Assembly: GCA_964395095.1 (NCBI GenBank)
Contig: CAYMZZ010000007.1
Location: forward strand, 62,001 to 126,000
Direction: 5' to 3'
DNA from: CAYMZZ01 sp964395095
GTDB taxonomy: Bacteria; Bacteroidota; Bacteroidia; Chitinophagales; Chitinophagaceae
DNA: 64,000 bases
The notes below the pieces were generated by a model. The model was not told the origin of the DNA. It ran no database searches and saw only the letters and a list, made by a program, of their open reading frames with translations. Every line of letters starts with the position of its first letter. Position 1 is the first letter of the stretch. Position numbers and translations under genes: made by a program. Shown piece by piece: positions 60,042 through 64,000 of this stretch.

Positions 60042-61610
60042 ATGAAACTAAGGAAAAGCTTATTATTCATGGCCCTGGCCCTGGTCGGCTGTGGTGCTTT
60101 TGGTCAGCAAACGGTAAAAGGTATTGTGTTTGAAGATGAGAATGGAAACGGCAAAAGAGACCGGAAGGAAAAAGGTCTTGCTGCTGTGGGTGTATCGAAT
60201 GGGGAACTGGTAGTAAGTACGGACGAGCAGGGCAGGTATAGCCTTCCTGTTTCAGACGACAATATCATTTTTGTGATCAAGCCCGCTGCCTATACCCTGC
60301 CTGTGAATGAGCAGCAGCTTCCGCAGTTTTTTTACCGGCACAAACCCCAGGGTTCGCCGGACAATTTCAAATATAAAGGTGTGGAGCCGACCGGCCCGCT
60401 GCCCAAATCGGTAGATTTTGCCTTGCAACCCGCTAAAGACGATAAGGAGTTCACGACACTGCTATTTGGGGATCCGCAGCCCTATTCGGAGGAGGAAGTG
60501 GATCACTATGCCAAAGGGATAGTGGCCGAACTGGAAGGAGGGGTGAATGCCCGCTTTGGTTTGAGCCTGGGCGACCTGGTGGGCGATATGCTCACATTGC
60601 ATGATCCCTATATTCGCGCCACCCAAAAAATTGGCATTCCCTGGTTCAATGTAATGGGCAATCATGATATGAACTACGAAGCGAAGCATGACTCGCTGAG
60701 CGATGAAACCTTTGAGCGCAATTTTGGTCCGGCAAATTATTCTTTCAATTATGGCGATGTTCATTTCATTATCCTCGATGATATACTCTATCCCGATCCG
60801 CGTGATGGAGAGGGTTATTGGGGAGGTTTCCGCGAAACGCAGCTCCGGTTCATAGAAAATGATCTGAAGCAGGTGCCAAAAGACAAACTGATTGTGCTGG
60901 CTTTTCATATACCCCTCCAAAGCAATGGCCAGTCCTTCAACCTCGATCATCGCAACCGCCTGTTTGCCTTATTGAAAGACTATCCCCATACGCTATCGCT
61001 TTCGGCCCATACGCATTTGCAGCGTCAGGATTTTTTCACCGCAAAGGATGGCTGGATGCGCGAAAAGCCACACCATGAGTTTAATGCGGGCACCACATCA
61101 GGCGACTGGTATAGCGGGGCGCTGAATGAAAAGCAGGTTCCTGTTTCCACCATGCGCGATGGTACACCCAAGGGTTATGCTTTTATACATTTCAAAGGCA
61201 ACCAGTATGTGATCGATTATAAAGTAGCAGGTAAGCCGGCTGATTATCAGATAGCGATTTATGCTCCCAAAGCCATCAATGGAGCGCGACCAGGATCGGC
61301 GGCCCTCTACGCAAATTTCTTTATGGGCTATAAGGATAGCCATGTGGAATTTCGAATTGATGGCGGAAAGTGGAAGAAAATGAATGTGGAAAAAAACTTT
61401 GATCCCAATTATATTGCGGCATTGGTGAACTGGGATTTTTCAGATACGTTGCCCGGCAAGAGAAGACCCAGTCTTCCTGAAACCTCTACCCACCTTTGGA
61501 AGGCGGCTTTCCCGAGAAATTTATCGAAAGGAGAACATCAACTGGAAGTAAGGGCAACAGACATGTTTGGTCGCACATTCATGGCGAAACAGCCATTCCG
61601 GGTGCAATAA
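60042..61610 (+). CDS. Calcineurin-like metallophosphoesterase, three-domain type
   Basis: A 522-residue exported enzyme from ATG 60042; an open frame begins at 59964 inside the hairpin. Signal peptide SLLFMALALVGCGAFGQ. An N-terminal beta-sandwich (MetallophosN-like) has VKGIVFEDENGNGKRDRKEK. The catalytic domain carries FGDPQPY, SLGDLVGD, NVMGNHDMNY, AFHIPLQ and SAHTHLQRQ, the five metal-binding motifs; D-x-Q replaces D-x-H at the first. A C-terminal domain (MetallophosC-like) starts near residue 370. Phosphatase or phosphodiesterase activity in the periplasm or at the surface is expected; the substrate is unknown. Confidence 0.9.
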   Translation: MKLRKSLLFMALALVGCGAFGQQTVKGIVFEDENGNGKRDRKEKGLAAVGVSNGELVVSTDEQGRYSLPVSDDNIIFVIKPAAYTLPVNEQQLPQFFYRHKPQGSPDNFKYKGVEPTGPLPKSVDFALQPAKDDKEFTTLLFGDPQPYSEEEVDHYAKGIVAELEGGVNARFGLSLGDLVGDMLTLHDPYIRATQKIGIPWFNVMGNHDMNYEAKHDSLSDETFERNFGPANYSFNYGDVHFIILDDILYPDPRDGEGYWGGFRETQLRFIENDLKQVPKDKLIVLAFHIPLQSNGQSFNLDHRNRLFALLKDYPHTLSLSAHTHLQRQDFFTAKDGWMREKPHHEFNAGTTSGDWYSGALNEKQVPVSTMRDGTPKGYAFIHFKGNQYVIDYKVAGKPADYQIAIYAPKAINGARPGSAALYANFFMGYKDSHVEFRIDGGKWKKMNVEKNFDPNYIAALVNWDFSDTLPGKRRPSLPETSTHLWKAAFPRNLSKGEHQLEVRATDMFGRTFMAKQPFRVQ

Positions 61611-61655
61611 GTGGATGAAAATATTTATCTTTCTCACTTCACAAAAAGGTTAAGC

Positions 61656-63152
61656 ATGCTGAGAGGTTTTTTTCTGATTACACTTGTTTTGGCGGTCATT
61701 TCTGGTGAAGCACAAAAGGCGGGTTGGGACAGTACCTATCGCCCCAATCAATACGAATTCAAGCTTTCGCAGTTCCGGAATTTCGCGAACTCGCCCCATG
61801 ATGTCATTTTTTTGGGCAATAGTATTACCGATTATAACGAATGGCATGAATTGCTGCAGATGCCGCATGCGCGCAACAGGGGCATCTCTGGCGACATTAC
61901 ATTTGGTGTACTGGAGCGCCTGGATGAAGTGACGGAGGGGCAGCCTTCCAAAGTATTTATCCTGATCGGCATTAACGATATTGCCCGCGATATTCCCGTC
62001 GATATTATACTCCGGAATCACCTGACTATTGTACAGCGCATTAAGCAGGAATCGCCGCGAACTTATATTTACCTGCAAACGCTTTTGCCGGTTAATAACA
62101 GCTTTCCCAAAAAGAATCATTTTAATAAGGATGATAAGATTAAGGCGGTGAATCAGGGTTTGAAAAAAATTGCCAAAGAGGAGGGAGTATTCCTGATTGA
62201 TCTCTATCCGCATTTTCTTGATAAGGAAGGCAGGCTCGATAAAAATCTCACCTATGACGGCCTGCACCTGAATGCGAATGGCTATCAGCGTTGGATTCCC
62301 CTGGTGCTGGAGCACGCGAGGCCTACGCGTTTTGTGCATCCTCCGTTCAATAAGGAAGGGCATCGCGGTATCCGCGGACTTTCGCCCGAGAATACCATTC
62401 CTTCCATGTACAGGGCTATTGACGAAGGCGTGCATACCCTGGAACTGGATGTGGTGATGTCGAAAGACAAGCAGGTGGTTGTGTCGCACGATGTATTCTT
62501 TCATCAGGATTTCAGCCTTACCCCGCAGGGTGATTCACTGAGCGCGAAAGAAGCCCAGAAGCATTTGCTGTACAATATGAATTATGACAGTATTCGCAAG
62601 TATGATGTGGGACGGAAACATCATCCCGGTTTCCCTTTGCAGGAAAAAATAGCTACCTACAAGCCCTTGCTTTCCGAGTTGATTGATTCCTGCGATGCCT
62701 ACGCGAAACGCAAGGGGAAAGTGATATATTATAATATCGAGTTGAAGGCAAGTCCCGCTTACGACGGTACCAAACAACCACCCATCCATGAAGTCGTGGA
62801 AAAACTGGTGGAAGTGGTTCGTTCCAGGAACCTGGAAGCACGCTGCTACCTGCAATCCTTCGACTTTCGCCCACTTCAGATATTGAACCAGCAGCATCCC
62901 GATATCGAAACAGCCGTGCTGATTGGTGGCAACGACAAACGCAGCTTTGATCAGCAACTAAAAGAGCTGGGCTATATACCGGGCAGCTACAGTCCGCATT
63001 ATTCCCTGGTGACGAAGGAACTGCTGGAAGCCTGCCATAAGCTCGGCATGAAAGTGATTCCCTGGACTGTGAATACAAAGGAAGAAATAAAGCGCTTGAA
63101 AGAGTTGGGGGTAGATGGAATAATAACAGATTTTGCAAATTTCTTGGAGTAG
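61656..63152 (+). CDS. SGNH hydrolase fused to glycerophosphodiester phosphodiesterase
   Basis: A 498-residue exported protein from ATG 61656 (MLRGFFLITLVLAVISGEAQ); an open frame from 61611 is not family-like. The N-terminal SGNH esterase domain has block I with Ser56 (FLGNSITD), block III Asn107 (IGINDIARD) and block V Asp201/His204 (YDGLHLN). A GDPD TIM barrel follows from about residue 235: GHRGIRGLSPENTIPSMYRA with catalytic His236/Arg237, E263 and D265 in LELDV, and H278 in VSHDVF; then IELKASPAYDG and WTVNTKEEIKRLKELGVDGI. It should deacylate or deacetylate and hydrolyse glycerophosphodiesters to glycerol-3-phosphate, feeding GlpD. Both active sites look intact. The stop lies in a heptad unit. 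Confidence 0.9.
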   Translation: MLRGFFLITLVLAVISGEAQKAGWDSTYRPNQYEFKLSQFRNFANSPHDVIFLGNSITDYNEWHELLQMPHARNRGISGDITFGVLERLDEVTEGQPSKVFILIGINDIARDIPVDIILRNHLTIVQRIKQESPRTYIYLQTLLPVNNSFPKKNHFNKDDKIKAVNQGLKKIAKEEGVFLIDLYPHFLDKEGRLDKNLTYDGLHLNANGYQRWIPLVLEHARPTRFVHPPFNKEGHRGIRGLSPENTIPSMYRAIDEGVHTLELDVVMSKDKQVVVSHDVFFHQDFSLTPQGDSLSAKEAQKHLLYNMNYDSIRKYDVGRKHHPGFPLQEKIATYKPLLSELIDSCDAYAKRKGKVIYYNIELKASPAYDGTKQPPIHEVVEKLVEVVRSRNLEARCYLQSFDFRPLQILNQQHPDIETAVLIGGNDKRSFDQQLKELGYIPGSYSPHYSLVTKELLEACHKLGMKVIPWTVNTKEEIKRLKELGVDGIITDFANFLE

Positions 63153-63194
63153 AGAGTGGTAAGTAGTAAGTAGGAAGTAGGGAGTAGGGAGTAG
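63146..63194 (+). repeat. Heptad array H14 on the SGNH-GDPD stop
   Basis: Seven contiguous units: GGAGTAG, AGAGTGG, TAAGTAG, TAAGTAG, GAAGTAG, GGAGTAG, GGAGTAG. The stop TAG (63150-63152) is inside the first unit. Confidence 0.92.
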
Positions 63195-63259
63195 AGTAAG
63201 AGTTCCTTATCAATAAAACCTTCGATAGACCTCCGCTCCGTAGGAGCGGGTTATTGGTA

Positions 63260-63336
63260 GCGTGAATCCTGAGGCGTGAATCGTGAGGCGTGAATCGTGA
63301 GGCGTGAATCGTGAGGCGTGAATCGTGAGTTTTGAA
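63260..63336 (+). repeat. Heptad array H15 (GCGTGAA/TCGTGAG alternation)
   Basis: Eleven contiguous units: GCGTGAA alternating with TCGTGAG (first as TCCTGAG), ending TTTTGAA. The two units alternate strictly, giving a 14-bp period. Confidence 0.93.
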
Positions 63337-63340
63337 TATA

Positions 63341-63455
63341 TATCTGCGCAAATCTGCGAAAATCTGCGGGAAACGATTCCGCACTTTAGGACTGCTCTAA
63401 GTTCACAATAGATTTCCCGCAGATTTTCGCAGATTGATTGCGCTGATGAACGCAG
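63341..63455. repeat. Long inverted-repeat element C3 (ATCTGCG units)
   Basis: Left arm 63341-63373 (TATCTGCGCAAATCTGCG and on to GCGGGAAA), right arm from 63413 (TTTCCCGCAGATTTTCGC). The spacer is 39 nt and holds a small stem ACTT(T)AG / CTAAGT. Compare C1 and C2. Confidence 0.9.
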
Positions 63456-63525
63456 ACGAGCGGTTGTGGGTTCAAAGTGATCAACTAGTTAGAATCGGTA
63501 ATTTATAAACTGCTAAACGATTGTG

Positions 63526-64000
63526 ATGTCAAAATTTGTTTTGTCCCTTGACCAGGGAACCACCAGTTCGCGGGCTATTTTATTTGATAAGCATGGGAAA
63601 ATAGTCGCGACGGCACAGAAAGAATTCACGCAATATTTTCCACAGCCTGGTTGGGTAGAACATGATGCCAATGAGATTTGGAGTACGCAACTGGGCGTAG
63701 CTACAGAAGCTATTTTGAAGGCGGGACTTAGCGCCCGCGATATTGCCGCCATCGGCATCACCAACCAACGCGAAACCACCGTGGTTTGGGATCGGCAAAC
63801 ACATAAGCCCATCTGTCCTGCAATCGTGTGGCAGGACCGTCGTACCGCCGCCTATTGTGATCAACTGAAAAGAGAGGGAATGGCAGAGAAGATCCGCAGC
63901 AAGACCGGCCTGGTGACGGACGCTTATTTTTCCGGAACAAAATTGAAGTGGATACTCGATCATGTGGAAGGCGCCAGGGCTCGTGCTGAAAAAGGGGAAC
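63526..64000 (+). CDS. glpK: Glycerol kinase, N-terminal part (runs off the window)
   Basis: The first 158 residues of a FGGY-family glycerol kinase, which phosphorylates glycerol to glycerol-3-phosphate. The phosphate-binding start is VLSLDQGTTSSRAILFDKHG; then QYFPQPGWVEHDANEIW and the substrate motif AAIGITNQRETTVVWDRQT, then PAIVWQDRRTA with the catalytic-site region, all typical of GlpK. The gene continues beyond 64000. With the GlpR-like regulator and glpD it brackets the SusCD and phosphodiesterase genes. glpF may follow outside the window (inference). Confidence 0.95.
   Translation, partial: MSKFVLSLDQGTTSSRAILFDKHGKIVATAQKEFTQYFPQPGWVEHDANEIWSTQLGVATEAILKAGLSARDIAAIGITNQRETTVVWDRQTHKPICPAIVWQDRRTAAYCDQLKREGMAEKIRSKTGLVTDAYFSGTKLKWILDHVEGARARAEKGE

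Larger units (their letters stand above)
63153..63525. other. Repeat-filled gap before glpK
   Basis: These 373 bases are heptad arrays H14 and H15, a short REP-like hairpin (CCGCTCC-GTA-GGAGCGG, near 63.24 kb) and inverted repeat C3. Only the last ~70 bases before glpK look like ordinary sequence; no promoter box was seen there. Confidence 0.8.

Noticed and set aside
63341..63455. Insertion sequence ends
   Set aside because: No transposase frame lies between or beside the arms, and no target-site duplication could be seen.
1..64000. tRNA or rRNA genes
   Set aside because: No cloverleaf-like T-loop (GGTTCGAATCC type) or rRNA signature sequence was found by eye on either strand; this is not a substitute for a tRNA scan.

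Overview
This 64 kb window is chromosomal DNA from a member of the Bacteroidota, most likely Chitinophagia (Chitinophagaceae-like). The evidence is a gldKLMN type IX secretion cluster and a separate GldB lipoprotein, SusC/SusD-type outer-membrane uptake genes, several TonB-type or Omp85-type barrels, Bacteroidota-type promoters (TTTG near -33 and TAnnTTTG near -7), and DUF families typical of the phylum. No rRNA, tRNA, CRISPR array, prophage or intact insertion sequence was seen.

Layout. 1-8 kb: start of a TonB-dependent receptor (minus strand), amino-acid permease plus Cys/Met PLP enzyme, TolC plus HlyD-type adaptor, gpsA, hemW. 8-19 kb: an Omp85 barrel, a DUF4271 membrane protein, hemD, a DUF255 thioredoxin-like protein, then gldK, gldL, gldM and gldN, closed by strong terminators. 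19-26 kb (minus): uvrC, lipoprotein, membrane-anchored barrel with its ECF sigma factor, haem-binding protein, gpmI. 26-33 kb: DUF4783, nadC, SUI1, apaG, icd, gldB, nadE. 33-38 kb: moxR, DUF58, a Bat-type membrane protein and batA, then rsgA. 38-47.5 kb: small proteins, gamma-carbonic anhydrase, class III aminotransferase, DUF5686 and a very large TraB/GumN protein. 47.5-50.8 kb: an AT-rich accessory patch of small orphan genes and repeat debris.

50.8-64 kb is the most interesting locus. It holds a DeoR/GlpR regulator divergent from glpD, then a SusC/SusD pair, a DUF5689 lipoprotein, a calcineurin-like phosphoesterase, a fused SGNH-hydrolase/glycerophosphodiester phosphodiesterase, and glpK running off the end. 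Read together it looks like an uptake and degradation locus for glycerophosphodiesters or lipid- or teichoic-acid-derived glycerol phosphate. An outer-membrane importer and extracytoplasmic esterase, phosphodiesterase and phosphatase would release glycerol or glycerol-3-phosphate for GlpK and GlpD.

A second theme lies outside the genes. Many intergenic regions are built of degenerate 7-bp tandem repeats (TAAGTNN, NNGTGAR, CCCTAAA). Several arrays begin exactly at a stop codon, and inverse-orientation arrays end just before the next start codon. Three long inverted-repeat elements built of ATCTGCG units share a 38-39 nt spacer, and octameric ATCAACAA arrays and REP-like hairpins are also present. 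Product calls rest on visible motifs and family knowledge; no database search was run.
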